35,428 nt of DNA from Rhodoplanes elegans (GTDB lineage Bacteria; Pseudomonadota; Alphaproteobacteria; Rhizobiales; Xanthobacteraceae), in contig NZ_NHSK01000071.1 of the NCBI RefSeq assembly GCF_016653355.1, positions 1 to 35,428 on the forward strand, given 5' to 3'. Below are positions 9,599-17,175 of the stretch, in pieces. The notes beneath the pieces were generated by a model that was given only the letters and a program-made list of their open reading frames with translations, was not told where the DNA came from and did no database searches. The translations under genes were made by a program, and so were the position numbers. Each line of letters starts with the position of its first letter. Positions within the stretch are counted from its first letter, which is position 1.

Positions 9599-10450
9599 AT
9601 GAGCGAGCGCCAAAAACTGTCGCCGTCCGACTGGTGGGCGACGTCGATCATCGAGATGAAGCCCGGCATGATCCGCTATCGCGGCTACGCGATCGAGGAT
9701 CTGATCGGTCGGGTCGGCTTCGCCGAGATGGTCTATCTGCTCACCCGCGGCGAGTTGCCGTCGAAGCCGGCCGCCAAGCTGCTCGAGGCCGCCATGGTGG
9801 CGGCCGTCGATCACGGCCCGCAGGCGCCGTCGATCGCCATCGCCCGCATGGCGATGACCTGCGGGGTCGGCATCAACAACGCGATGGCGTCGGCCACCAA
9901 CGTGCTGGGCGACGTGCACGGCGGCGCCGGCGAGCAGTGTGTCGAGCTGTTCAACGCGGTCGCGGCCCGGCTGCCCGAGGGGGCGCGCGATGCCGCGACC
10001 GTCGATGCGGAAATGATCACCAAGGCCGTCACCGAGGAGATCGAGGCGCTCGCCGCCCGTGGCATCAAACACGTGCCGGGCTTCGGCCACCGCTTCCATC
10101 ACCTCGATCCGCGCGCTCCTCGCATCCTCGCGCTGGTCGACGCGGCCGCCGCGGAGGGCGCGGTGAGCGGCCTGTTCGCCGCCATCGGCAGGACGGTCGA
10201 GGACGTGATCGCGGCGCGGCGCGGCGGCAAGCGCGTGCCGATGAACATCGATGGTGCCACCGGCGTCGTCTTCGCCGAGCTGGGCTTCCCGCCGCCTTTG
10301 TGCCGTGGCCTGTTCGTGCTGTCGCGCTCGGTCGGCTGCCTCGCCCATGCCTGGGAGGAGAGCCAGTCGGACTACCGCAACAAGGGCCCGATCCCGCGTG
10401 ATCAGATCTGGACCTACACGGGCCCGGGTCCGCGAAAAGTGCCGGAGTGA
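9599..10450 (+). CDS. Citryl-CoA lyase (short citrate-synthase-fold protein)
   Basis: This is a 283-residue protein of the citrate synthase superfamily, much shorter than true citrate synthase (about 430 residues) and close to the size of annotated stand-alone citryl-CoA lyases. The catalytic triad of the fold is present: His107 in GDVHGGAGE, His164 in PGFGHRFHHLDPRA and Asp218 in PMNIDGATG. Such proteins cleave a citryl-CoA-type thioester into acetyl-CoA and oxaloacetate, or catalyse a related Claisen/retro-Claisen step. With the CoA-transferase immediately upstream it would make a two-enzyme acid activation and cleavage module. Citrate itself, 2-methylcitrate and other hydroxy-tricarboxylates are all possible substrates. 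It converges with the molybdenum-hydroxylase operon downstream, the 164-base gap holding a repeat. Confidence 0.85.
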   Translation: MSERQKLSPSDWWATSIIEMKPGMIRYRGYAIEDLIGRVGFAEMVYLLTRGELPSKPAAKLLEAAMVAAVDHGPQAPSIAIARMAMTCGVGINNAMASATNVLGDVHGGAGEQCVELFNAVAARLPEGARDAATVDAEMITKAVTEEIEALAARGIKHVPGFGHRFHHLDPRAPRILALVDAAAAEGAVSGLFAAIGRTVEDVIAARRGGKRVPMNIDGATGVVFAELGFPPPLCRGLFVLSRSVGCLAHAWEESQSDYRNKGPIPRDQIWTYTGPGPRKVPE

Positions 10451-10484
10451 GTCGGCGGCGGCCCGGTTCGCGGCCTCTCTGCCC

Positions 10485-10595
10485 TCACCCTGAGGAGCGA
10501 ACCGAAGGTTCGCGTCTCGAAGGGCGAGGAGGACAACCGCGGGCCGCATGGCGGCCTCATGGTTCGAGACGCGCGCCTGCGGCGCGCTCCTCACC
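10485..10595. repeat. Inverted repeat between convergent operons
   Basis: TGAGGAGCG (10491-10499) and CGCGTCTCGAA (10511-10521) are matched by TTCGAGACGCG (10563-10573) and CGCGCTCCTCA (10583-10593), so the two halves can pair as a long imperfect stem. Words CACCCTGAGG and TCGAAGGGCG are shared with the element at 9454-9568, so both belong to one family. It lies between the citryl-CoA lyase gene and the end of the coxSG gene, where the operons converge. Confidence 0.78.
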
Positions 10596-10614
10596 ATGAG
10601 GAGCAGCGACGTGA

Positions 10615-11847
10615 TCAGCTGCCGCGCCCGAAGAGCCGCAGCACCATCTGTCTGATCCGCCCGAAAAGCACGCCGAGCATCAACGACACGCCGCCGAGCT
10701 CGGCCGGCGCGAGTGCGGCGTCGGGGGCCCGCAGGCGCGCGTCGACGTTGCTCGCGAATGCCGCCCCGATGCGGCCGACGAGATCGCGGACCAGATCCGA
10801 GCGGCCGAACTGGGCGAGCGGCCCCTGCAGCGTGAAGGCGATGACGCAATCGACGCCCGTCGCCGGAGCACCGGTGGCTGCCGTCGCTTCCGACAGCGTG
10901 TACTCCACGCGGCCCGATGCGCGCGATCCGCTCTTGCGGTCGCTGCCGCGGCCCTCGATCACCATGCGGTGCGCGCCGTCGTCGCGCGCCATCGTGCCGT
11001 CGCCGGAAAAGCCTGCGCTGATCGGCCCGAGCTTCACCTCCATGCGGCCGGCGAGTCGGCCGTCCGCGCCCGGCGGATCGAGCGCGAGGCCCGGCATGCA
11101 GGCCGCGACCCGCGCCGGATCGCGCATCAGATCCCACACGGCGTCGCGCGGATGCTCCAGCACGAAACTCTGGGTGAAGCGCGTCTCGCCATCCTCCACC
11201 GTGACGGGCCCGACCTCGACCTTTATCCGTCGCACGGGTGCGCTGGGCGTGTGTTTGGCGGCGACCACGGGCGACGGGTTGCGAGGCGCCGCAGTTGCGG
11301 CCGCGGTCGGAACGGAGATCGGTGCCGACGTTCCCGGTCCCGGCGCCGGGCCGGCCCAACGCTCTGTCGGCAACGCCGGCACGGCGGGAGCTTCGGCCGC
11401 CACGGTCTCGATCGCCTCGACGATGCCGGCATAGCCGGTGCAGCGGCACAGATTGCCGCTCATCTCGGTGCGGATGTCGAGGTCCGGCTCGATGCTCTTG
11501 CGGCGAATCAGATCACGTGCGGCGACGAGCTGACCCGGCGTGCAGTAGCCGCATTGCAGCGCGTGCGACGTGGAGAAGGCGTCGCGCAAGCGCGCCATCA
11601 GCGGATCGTCGTCGAATCCCTCGATGGTGCGCACGCGCGCGCCGTCGCAGGCGACCGCGAAGGTGATGCAGGAGCGCGCGATCTCGCCGTCGATCTCGAC
11701 CGTGCAGGCGCCGCAGACGCCGTGCTCGCAGCCGATATGCGTGCCGGTGAGAAGGAGCTGCTCGCGCAGGAAATCGGCGAGATGCGTGCGCGGCGTCACC
11801 TCGGCCGTGACGGTGCGGCCGTTGACCGCGAGCGTGATCGTCGTCAT
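10615..11847 (-). CDS. Molybdenum hydroxylase [2Fe-2S] small subunit fused to a CoxG-like (SRPBCC) domain
   Basis: Residues 1-155 form a complete iron-sulfur small subunit. The plant-ferredoxin-type cluster ligands are Cys40, Cys45, Cys48 and Cys60, and the second cluster ligands are Cys99, Cys102, Cys134 and Cys136 (QCGYCTPGQ and NLCRCTGY). A proline/alanine-rich linker (about 155-205) follows, then a START/SRPBCC domain of the CoxG type (about 208-375; FVLEHPRDAVWDLMRDPARVAACMPG is split here as FVLEHPRDAVWDLM and ACMPG), and a C-terminal hydrophobic segment (SLMLGVLFGRIRQMVLRLF) that could tether it to the membrane. CoxG in carboxydotrophs is a separate membrane-recruitment/maturation protein, so the fusion is notable. 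The start overlaps the medium-subunit stop by ATGA. It is the last gene of the minus arm. Confidence 0.92.
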   Translation of the reverse strand: MTTITLAVNGRTVTAEVTPRTHLADFLREQLLLTGTHIGCEHGVCGACTVEIDGEIARSCITFAVACDGARVRTIEGFDDDPLMARLRDAFSTSHALQCGYCTPGQLVAARDLIRRKSIEPDLDIRTEMSGNLCRCTGYAGIVEAIETVAAEAPAVPALPTERWAGPAPGPGTSAPISVPTAAATAAPRNPSPVVAAKHTPSAPVRRIKVEVGPVTVEDGETRFTQSFVLEHPRDAVWDLMRDPARVAACMPGLALDPPGADGRLAGRMEVKLGPISAGFSGDGTMARDDGAHRMVIEGRGSDRKSGSRASGRVEYTLSEATAATGAPATGVDCVIAFTLQGPLAQFGRSDLVRDLVGRIGAAFASNVDARLRAPDAALAPAELGGVSLMLGVLFGRIRQMVLRLFGRGS

Positions 11848-12671
11848 CGGCGCACCTCCGCGACCGCGCGGCCCACCGCGGCGACCGCGAGCCGCATCTT
11901 GAAGTCATCGCCGGCGAGGCCGGCCTCGGTCAGCATGTCGCGCACCGCAGCGGCATCGGCGAAACGGTCTAGCAGGCGGGCGCCGGCGCCGCGGCTCGCC
12001 TCGATCACGATCGGCCGGCCAGCTGTGGCGCCGGCGACGATGCGGCAGACGCCGCGCTCGGGATCGTGCACGGCGACCCCCATGGCCTCGGCGAACTCGC
12101 CGGTCTTGCGGCATATCTTCTCGAAGCCGAAGCGCGCCGCCGCCGAGAAGCGGGGGATGCGCACGCCGTCGACGATCTCGCCGTCCTCCAGGGCGCTGCT
12201 CAGCGCCCCGCGGACGAAGTCCTCCGCCGCCACGCGCCGCTGGACGCCATCGGGCTTCGTGATCAGGATCTCGGCGCCGAGCGCCGTCAGGGTCGAGACC
12301 CAGTCGGCGGCCGGGTCGGCATGCGCGAGGCTGCCGCCGATGGTGCCGCGCGAGCGCACCGCCCGGTAGGCGATGCCGCGCGCGACGTGCGCCATGAACC
12401 CGCCGGTCGGATCGGCGACGCGCCGATCCTCGATCGCCGCGTGGGTGACGACGGCGCCGAACGTCACGGCGTCGGCGCTCTCTTCGACGCGCCCCAGCTC
12501 CGGAATGCGGGTGATGTCGATCAGACGCGTCGGCCGTGCGAGTCTCAGGTTCAGCATCGGGCCAAGCGACTGGCCGCCGGCCATGATCTTGGCGTCCGGA
12601 TCAGCCGCGAGCAGCGCGCAGGCCTCGGCGACGCTCGCTGGGCGGACGTAATCGAATGCGGCGGCCTTCAT
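11844..12671 (-). CDS. Molybdenum hydroxylase FAD-binding medium subunit (CoxM family)
   Basis: This is a 275-residue FAD subunit that passes electrons from the iron-sulfur clusters to an acceptor. The two FAD signatures are present: AGGQSLGPMLNLRLARP starting at residue 31 and GTIGGSLAHADPAADW at 109-124. Length is typical for CoxM/CutM-type subunits (about 270-290). The gene order large-medium-small is not the most common one (medium-small-large in cox) but the ATGA overlap with the small subunit shows tight coupling. A 133-base gap containing an inverted repeat separates it from the large-subunit gene upstream, so the operon is interrupted by a repeat but probably still co-transcribed. Confidence 0.95.
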   Translation of the reverse strand: MKAAAFDYVRPASVAEACALLAADPDAKIMAGGQSLGPMLNLRLARPTRLIDITRIPELGRVEESADAVTFGAVVTHAAIEDRRVADPTGGFMAHVARGIAYRAVRSRGTIGGSLAHADPAADWVSTLTALGAEILITKPDGVQRRVAAEDFVRGALSSALEDGEIVDGVRIPRFSAAARFGFEKICRKTGEFAEAMGVAVHDPERGVCRIVAGATAGRPIVIEASRGAGARLLDRFADAAAVRDMLTEAGLAGDDFKMRLAVAAVGRAVAEVRR

Positions 12672-12687
12672 ATGACGCTCGCCTTTC

Positions 12688-12795
12688 CGGTCATTCCGGG
12701 GCGCGCTGAAAGCGCGAACCCGAAATCCAGCAACGGCTTCGGTGCAAGTGACTGGATTCCGGATCCGGCGCTCTCGCGCCGGTCCGGAATGACCG
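12688..12795. repeat. Inverted repeat inside the molybdenum hydroxylase operon
   Basis: The ends CGGTCATTCCGG (12688-12699) and CCGGAATGACCG (12784-12795) are perfect 12-bp complements. Inside are smaller self-complementary parts (GCGCGCTGAAAGCGCG; GGCGCTCTCGCGCC), giving a multi-stem structure of about 108 bases. This GTCATTCCGG word is typical of another dispersed repeat family in alphaproteobacteria. It fills the gap between the large- and medium-subunit genes. Confidence 0.82.
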
Positions 12796-12804
12796 AAGAA
12801 ACTC

Positions 12805-15150
12805 TCATTCCGCAGCCTCGCGACGTTGCGCCGTCGTGATCGCCTCGACGATGCGGCGCGGCGTGATCGGCGACATCAGCAGCTCCGCGCCGAGGTCCTT
12901 CAGCGCGTCGTTGACGGCGTTGGTGAGCGCCGCCGGCGGCGCGATGGCGCCGCCCTCGCCGATGCCCTTCTGGCCGAAGCGCGTGTAGGGCGACGGCGTC
13001 TCCATGTGCAGGATTTTCAGGTTCGGCATCTCGGTCGGGCCGGGCAGCAGATAATCGGAGAGCGTCGAGGCGAGCGGCTGGCCGCGCTCGTCGTACGCCA
13101 TCTCCTCGTAGAAGGCGGTGCCGATGCCCTGCGCGGTGCCGCCGATGATCTGGCCGTCGACGATCATCGGGTTCACCAGCACCCCGCCGTCCTCGACGAT
13201 CACGTAGTCGAGGATCTCGGTCTCGCCCGTGTCGGTGTCGACCGCGACGACGGCGGCATGCGCCGCGTAGCTGAACGTGCCGGTGTCGCGCGCCGCCTTG
13301 TAGCCCGCCGTCACCTCGAGCCCGCCGGGATCGACGTCGAGCGGCAGATCCTGCGGTCGGCGATACCAGGTGCGGGCGATCTCGGCGACACTCATGCGGC
13401 CGCCGGGACCGATCACCTCGCCGCCCTCGAGACGAACCGTCGCGACATCCGCCTGCAGCAGTGCCGCGCCGATCTTCTTCACTCGCTCGGCGAGCGCGTC
13501 GCAAGCGCTCGCGACCGCGCCGCCCGACATGATCATGCAGCGCGAGCCCCAGGTGCCGGTGGAGTAGGGCGTCATCGCGGTGTCGCCGTGGATCAATCTG
13601 ATCAGCTCGTGTGGCACGCCGAGAATCGAATGCGCGACCTGCGAGAGCGTCGTCTCAAGACCCTGGCCGTGACTGTGCGCGCCGATGCGCAGCTCGAGCC
13701 CGCCGTCCGGCGTGAAGCGCGCCTGGCACTGCTCGTGGCCCGGCACGAACGGGATTCCCCAAGCCGAGTAGACGCTGGTGCCGTGGCCGGCCTGCTCGGC
13801 ATACATGGAGAAGCCGATGCCGATGCGCCGGCCGTCCGGCTCGCCGCGTGCCTGACGCGCCCGCACGGCGGCCAAGTCGATGGCTTCGATGGCGCGGCGC
13901 AACGCCTCCGGATAGTCGCCCGAATCGAAGTGCCGCTTCGCCACGTTGTCGAACGGCATTTGCTCGGGCCGCACCAGGCTCTTCATGCGCAGCGCGGTCG
14001 GCTCGATGCCGATGTCCCGCGCGAGCGCGTCGAGCGTCACTTCCAGGGCGAAGCAGGCGCCGGTGCGGGCGACGCCCCGATAGGGCAGGATCGGTGGCTT
14101 GTTGGTGGCGACCGAGTGCACGCGGCAGCGATAGTGCGAGAAGTCGTAGAGGCCCGGGAGAATGCTGCCGATCTGGCCGCCCTCCAGGCAGGCCGAGAAC
14201 GGATAGGCCGAGTAGGCGCCGCAATCGACGCTCGCCTCGCAGTCGAGCCCGAGCAGACGGCCGTCGGCGTCCGCATAGGCCGTGAGTCGATAGTGATGCT
14301 CGCGGCAATCGGCACCGGCGACCAGATTCTCACGACGATCCTCGAGCCAGCGCAGCGGGTGGCCGAAGCGCCGCGTCGCGACGGCGAGCGCCACCTCCTC
14401 GGGCAGCAGGATGCCCTTGTAGCCGAAGCCGCCGCCGACATCCGGCGCGATCACCCGGATCGCGCCCTCGTCGATGCCGAGGCACTCGGCGAGGCCGGAG
14501 CGCACGATGTGCGGTTGCTGGGTCGACGACCAGATCACGAGCTGGTCGACGCGGCTGTCCCATTCGGCGATTACGCCGCGGCCTTCCAGCGGGCTCATCA
14601 CCTGGCGCGCGGTGCGCAGCTCGCGGGTGACGCTGTAGGCGGCCTTCGCCGTCAGCTCGGCCGCGTTCACGTCGGTGAGCGAGACGAGGAAGAGATTGTC
14701 GCCCCAGTGATCGTGCAGGAGCGGCGCGTCCGCGGCGCGCCCCTTCAGCATGTCGACGACGGCGGGCAGCTCCTCGAAATCGACCTCGATCTCGGCGACG
14801 ATATCCTCGGCCTCGGCGCGGGTGGGGGCGACGGCGAGCGCGATCAGCTCGCCGACGTGACGGACCCGGTCGCCTGCCAGCACGGGCTGGGTCGACGACT
14901 TGAAGCCGGGCAGGGTGGTGTCGGCTCTGATCTCGCGAACGCCGTCGAGATCGGCGGCGAGAAGGACGTTGGGCCGGAGGTGATCCGGCACCCGCACGGC
15001 GAGAATCCGCGCATGCGCCAGCGGGCTGCGCAGGAACGCCACCTCCTGCTGGCCGGCCAGCCGGATGTCGCCGACATAGCGGCCGCGGCCGCGCATGTAG
15101 CGGTCGTCCTCCTTGCGCGGCAGCCGCGCTCCGATGCCTGCGTCAGTCAT
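12805..15150 (-). CDS. Molybdenum hydroxylase large (molybdopterin-binding) subunit, xanthine dehydrogenase/CoxL family
   Basis: This is a 781-residue catalytic subunit. I place the start at ATG 15150 (MTDAGIGARLPRKEDDRYMRG), which matches the conserved LPRKEDDRYMRGRGRYVGD opening; 77 extra open codons upstream look non-homologous. Molybdopterin-binding marks include DVGGGFGYKG (237-246), GQGLET (495-500) and the catalytic glutamate in KGIGEGGAIAPPA (Glu732). The loop that in true CO dehydrogenase reads AYxCSFR is here PYRGVART (356-363), so this is not a form I CO dehydrogenase but an aldehyde/N-heterocycle-type hydroxylase. Neighbouring PxpBC and GntR genes upstream on the same strand point to catabolism of a nitrogen ring compound (inference). 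Confidence 0.94.
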   Translation of the reverse strand: MTDAGIGARLPRKEDDRYMRGRGRYVGDIRLAGQQEVAFLRSPLAHARILAVRVPDHLRPNVLLAADLDGVREIRADTTLPGFKSSTQPVLAGDRVRHVGELIALAVAPTRAEAEDIVAEIEVDFEELPAVVDMLKGRAADAPLLHDHWGDNLFLVSLTDVNAAELTAKAAYSVTRELRTARQVMSPLEGRGVIAEWDSRVDQLVIWSSTQQPHIVRSGLAECLGIDEGAIRVIAPDVGGGFGYKGILLPEEVALAVATRRFGHPLRWLEDRRENLVAGADCREHHYRLTAYADADGRLLGLDCEASVDCGAYSAYPFSACLEGGQIGSILPGLYDFSHYRCRVHSVATNKPPILPYRGVARTGACFALEVTLDALARDIGIEPTALRMKSLVRPEQMPFDNVAKRHFDSGDYPEALRRAIEAIDLAAVRARQARGEPDGRRIGIGFSMYAEQAGHGTSVYSAWGIPFVPGHEQCQARFTPDGGLELRIGAHSHGQGLETTLSQVAHSILGVPHELIRLIHGDTAMTPYSTGTWGSRCMIMSGGAVASACDALAERVKKIGAALLQADVATVRLEGGEVIGPGGRMSVAEIARTWYRRPQDLPLDVDPGGLEVTAGYKAARDTGTFSYAAHAAVVAVDTDTGETEILDYVIVEDGGVLVNPMIVDGQIIGGTAQGIGTAFYEEMAYDERGQPLASTLSDYLLPGPTEMPNLKILHMETPSPYTRFGQKGIGEGGAIAPPAALTNAVNDALKDLGAELLMSPITPRRIVEAITTAQRREAAE

Positions 15151-15197
15151 CTCGCTGGTCCGCTGCTGATCACGTCGCGCCCTCGCTCCCGGCGGCT

Positions 15198-15212
15198 CTA
15201 TATGTATGACAA
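15198..15212 (-). promoter_or_regulatory. Candidate operator/promoter motif upstream of the large-subunit gene
   Basis: On the minus strand the AT-rich 15-mer TTGTCATACATATAG sits in a very GC-rich gap, 47 bases before the large-subunit start and just after the gntR stop. Twelve of 15 bases match TTGTCCTATAAATAG at 18088-18102 upstream of pxpA, in the same orientation relative to its gene. It may be a binding site of the GntR regulator encoded next door, or a -10 region; which cannot be told by eye. Confidence 0.42.
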
Positions 15213-15218
15213 GTGATG

Positions 15219-16055
15219 CTACCGACGCCGTGCCGGTCCGGCAAGGCGCGGCCCCGTCGCTCCGCGGCTCGGCTTCGGGGCGACCTTGCCGCGCAGCTCG
15301 ATGTCCAGGCTGACACAGTCGCCCCGATAGGAGATCTCGCCGACATAGATCGCGACACCGTCGGCGTCGGTGACCACGCATCGCGCCTCGGCGGTCGGCG
15401 CCGACAGGCCGATGCCGAGCAGCTTCGCCGTCTCGATGTCGGCCGTGCCGATGGTCAGCGTCTGATGCGCGCGCGCGATCTCGATGTCCTTCATCTCGGC
15501 GAGGACGACCAGCGCGGCGCGCGACGTGAACTGCTTCGGCGCCCGCCGGAAGATGTCGCGCGCGAGATGCACGCGCGCGTAGCCGAACGGCTCGTCGCCG
15601 CGCTTCTGCAGGCTGCGCAGGAACCGATAGGCGGCGGCCGGCCGGCCCTCGCCCGGCTCGATGCGCGGCGTCCCGGCGAGACCGGCCGGGAGCGGATACG
15701 GCACGTTCTCGCGGATGCCGGCGATCAGGCTCTCCCAGTCGGTCGCGAGCGCCAGCCAGCGGCGGTGATCGACCGTGTTGGTGACGAAGGTGCCGCGGCC
15801 CTGCTGCGATTCCAAGAGGCCCTCGGACTGGAGCAGCTCGATCGCCTGGCGCACCGTGACGCGGGCGACGTCGAACTCGCGCTCGAGCTCCTCCAGCGTC
15901 GCGATCTTCTCGCCGACCGACCAGACGCCGTCGCGCAAGCGTCGGCGCAGCACGGAGGCGACCTGCAGGTAGCGCGGCACGCGGCTGTCGGCATCGCTCG
16001 TCGCGCTGTTGCGCCTCGGGCGACCGGTCGTGGTGCGAGGGCGGGACAGCCTCAT
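15219..16055 (-). CDS. GntR-family transcriptional regulator, HutC subfamily (wHTH plus UTRA domain)
   Basis: This is a 278-residue regulator. Residues 27-92 are a GntR winged helix (PRYLQVASVLRRRLRDG, IATLEELEREFDVARVTVRQ is the helix-turn-helix stretch, then SEGLLESQQGRGTFV). Residues about 110-260 form a UTRA ligand-binding domain of the HutC/FarR type. An arginine-rich tail precedes the N-terminal helix. It lies inside the minus-strand operon between pxpC (28 bases upstream) and the molybdenum-hydroxylase large subunit (68 bases downstream), so it most likely senses the pathway substrate or an intermediate and controls both arms. It is not placed with the hut genes, and I do not call it HutC. 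Candidate sites are at 15198-15212 and 18088-18102. Confidence 0.93.
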   Translation of the reverse strand: MRLSRPRTTTGRPRRNSATSDADSRVPRYLQVASVLRRRLRDGVWSVGEKIATLEELEREFDVARVTVRQAIELLQSEGLLESQQGRGTFVTNTVDHRRWLALATDWESLIAGIRENVPYPLPAGLAGTPRIEPGEGRPAAAYRFLRSLQKRGDEPFGYARVHLARDIFRRAPKQFTSRAALVVLAEMKDIEIARAHQTLTIGTADIETAKLLGIGLSAPTAEARCVVTDADGVAIYVGEISYRGDCVSLDIELRGKVAPKPSRGATGPRLAGPARRR

Positions 16056-16083
16056 CGTGTCCTCCGGCTCGAACGCGCGCGTC

Positions 16084-17175
16084 TCATGGCGCGTGCTCCG
16101 CGAACATGTCGATCATGCCGCCGACCAGATTCTCGGCGAGGAGCCGCGCTTCGACGTCGACTCCGCCGCCGGCCGGCACCAGCCGGTCGCGCATCGCGGC
16201 GATCTCGGCAACGAGCGTGCGGCGGGCCGCGACGGCGGCGTCGAGATCGACGCGCTCGAACCGGATCGTCGCGCCGGGCGCCAGCCGTCCGAGCGCCGGC
16301 AGGTCGGCCGAGATCACGGTGGCGATCTTCGGATAGCCGCCGGTGGTCTGGCGGTCGGCGAGCAGCACGATCGGCAGGCCGTTGCCCGGCACCTGGATGG
16401 CGCCGGGGGCGATGCCGTCCGAGACGATGTTGAAGCCGTCGTGATGCGCGATGGTCGGCCCGTCGAGCCGCATTCCCATGCGATCGGTCGCCGCCGTCAC
16501 TTTATATGTCTGGTTCAGGAACGTCGTGATGCCTTCGTCGGTGAAGTGATCGTCCTGGGGACCGAGCACGACGCGCACCCGCTCCGCCGCCGCGAACGAC
16601 GTGTCGGGAAGATGCAGCTCGTCGCGCTCCGGCGCCGCCGCAGCGGCGAGCGGAAGGCGGTCCCCGGCCGCCAGCGCGAGTCCCGCGAAGCCACCGAGCG
16701 CGCCGCGCAAGAGCGTCGAACGGCTGCCGAGGAAGAGGGGCGCATCGAAGCCGCCGGCGACGGCGAGATAGCCGACCACGCTGCCCGACAGCCCGCCGAT
16801 GCGCAGCCGCTCGCCGCGCACGAGACGCGTGCTGGTCAGCGGCGGCACCTTTCGCGCGATGTCGCCGTTCTCGTCCAGCACCTCGACGGTCGCGTGGCCG
16901 CCCGCGAAGGCGACACGCACGCTCTCGGCCTCCACTGTCAGGGTCGGTCCGAGATAGGCGATCTCGAGCGCAGCGGTCTCGGGCGGATTGCCGGCCAGGA
17001 GATTCGCGGCGGCGAGTGCGACGCGGTCCATGGCGCCGGACACCGGAATGCCGAAGCGCTGATGGCCGACCCGACCGGCGTCCTGCAGGGTCGTCGCCGG
17101 GCCGGGCGCGACGACGCGCAGGGCCGGGCTGTCGCCCGTGGTCGCGGGACGGGCTGGATCCGGGCCCGCGCTCAT
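16084..17175 (-). CDS. pxpC: 5-oxoprolinase subunit C-like / biotin-dependent carboxyltransferase-family protein (PxpC/KipA)
   Basis: This is a 363-residue protein of the PxpC (KipA, allophanate hydrolase subunit 2) family. Signatures are LRVVAPGPATTLQDAGRVGHQRFGI split here as VVAPGPATTLQDAGR and GHQRFGIPVSGAMD near the N-terminus, NPPETAALEIAYLGP, and GIAPGAIQVPGNGLPIVLLA with DRQTTGGYPKIA in the C-terminal half. With PxpA and PxpB it forms an ATP-dependent lactamase that opens 5-oxoproline to glutamate; homologues open other lactams. The start overlaps the pxpB stop by ATGA. It is followed by gntR, which is unusual for a housekeeping oxoprolinase and points to a dedicated catabolic version. 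Confidence 0.93.
   Translation of the reverse strand: MSAGPDPARPATTGDSPALRVVAPGPATTLQDAGRVGHQRFGIPVSGAMDRVALAAANLLAGNPPETAALEIAYLGPTLTVEAESVRVAFAGGHATVEVLDENGDIARKVPPLTSTRLVRGERLRIGGLSGSVVGYLAVAGGFDAPLFLGSRSTLLRGALGGFAGLALAAGDRLPLAAAAAPERDELHLPDTSFAAAERVRVVLGPQDDHFTDEGITTFLNQTYKVTAATDRMGMRLDGPTIAHHDGFNIVSDGIAPGAIQVPGNGLPIVLLADRQTTGGYPKIATVISADLPALGRLAPGATIRFERVDLDAAVAARRTLVAEIAAMRDRLVPAGGGVDVEARLLAENLVGGMIDMFAEHAP

Noticed and set aside
12805-15150. Carbon monoxide dehydrogenase
   Set aside because: The AYxCSFR loop of form I CO dehydrogenase is replaced by PYRGVART, and the operon context is a lactamase, not CO metabolism.
12826-15216. A 796-codon open frame on the plus strand
   Set aside because: Antisense shadow of the molybdenum-hydroxylase large subunit; composition typical of shadow frames.
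15151-15381. A 77-residue N-terminal extension of the large subunit
   Set aside because: The residues are Arg/Pro-rich, overlap gntR coding sequence, and the conserved family start follows the ATG at 15150.
15219-16055. HutC, repressor of the hut genes
   Set aside because: Domain layout matches, but the gene is inside the pxp/cox operon 7 kb from hutF, and the shared candidate sites are in that cluster, not near the hut genes.
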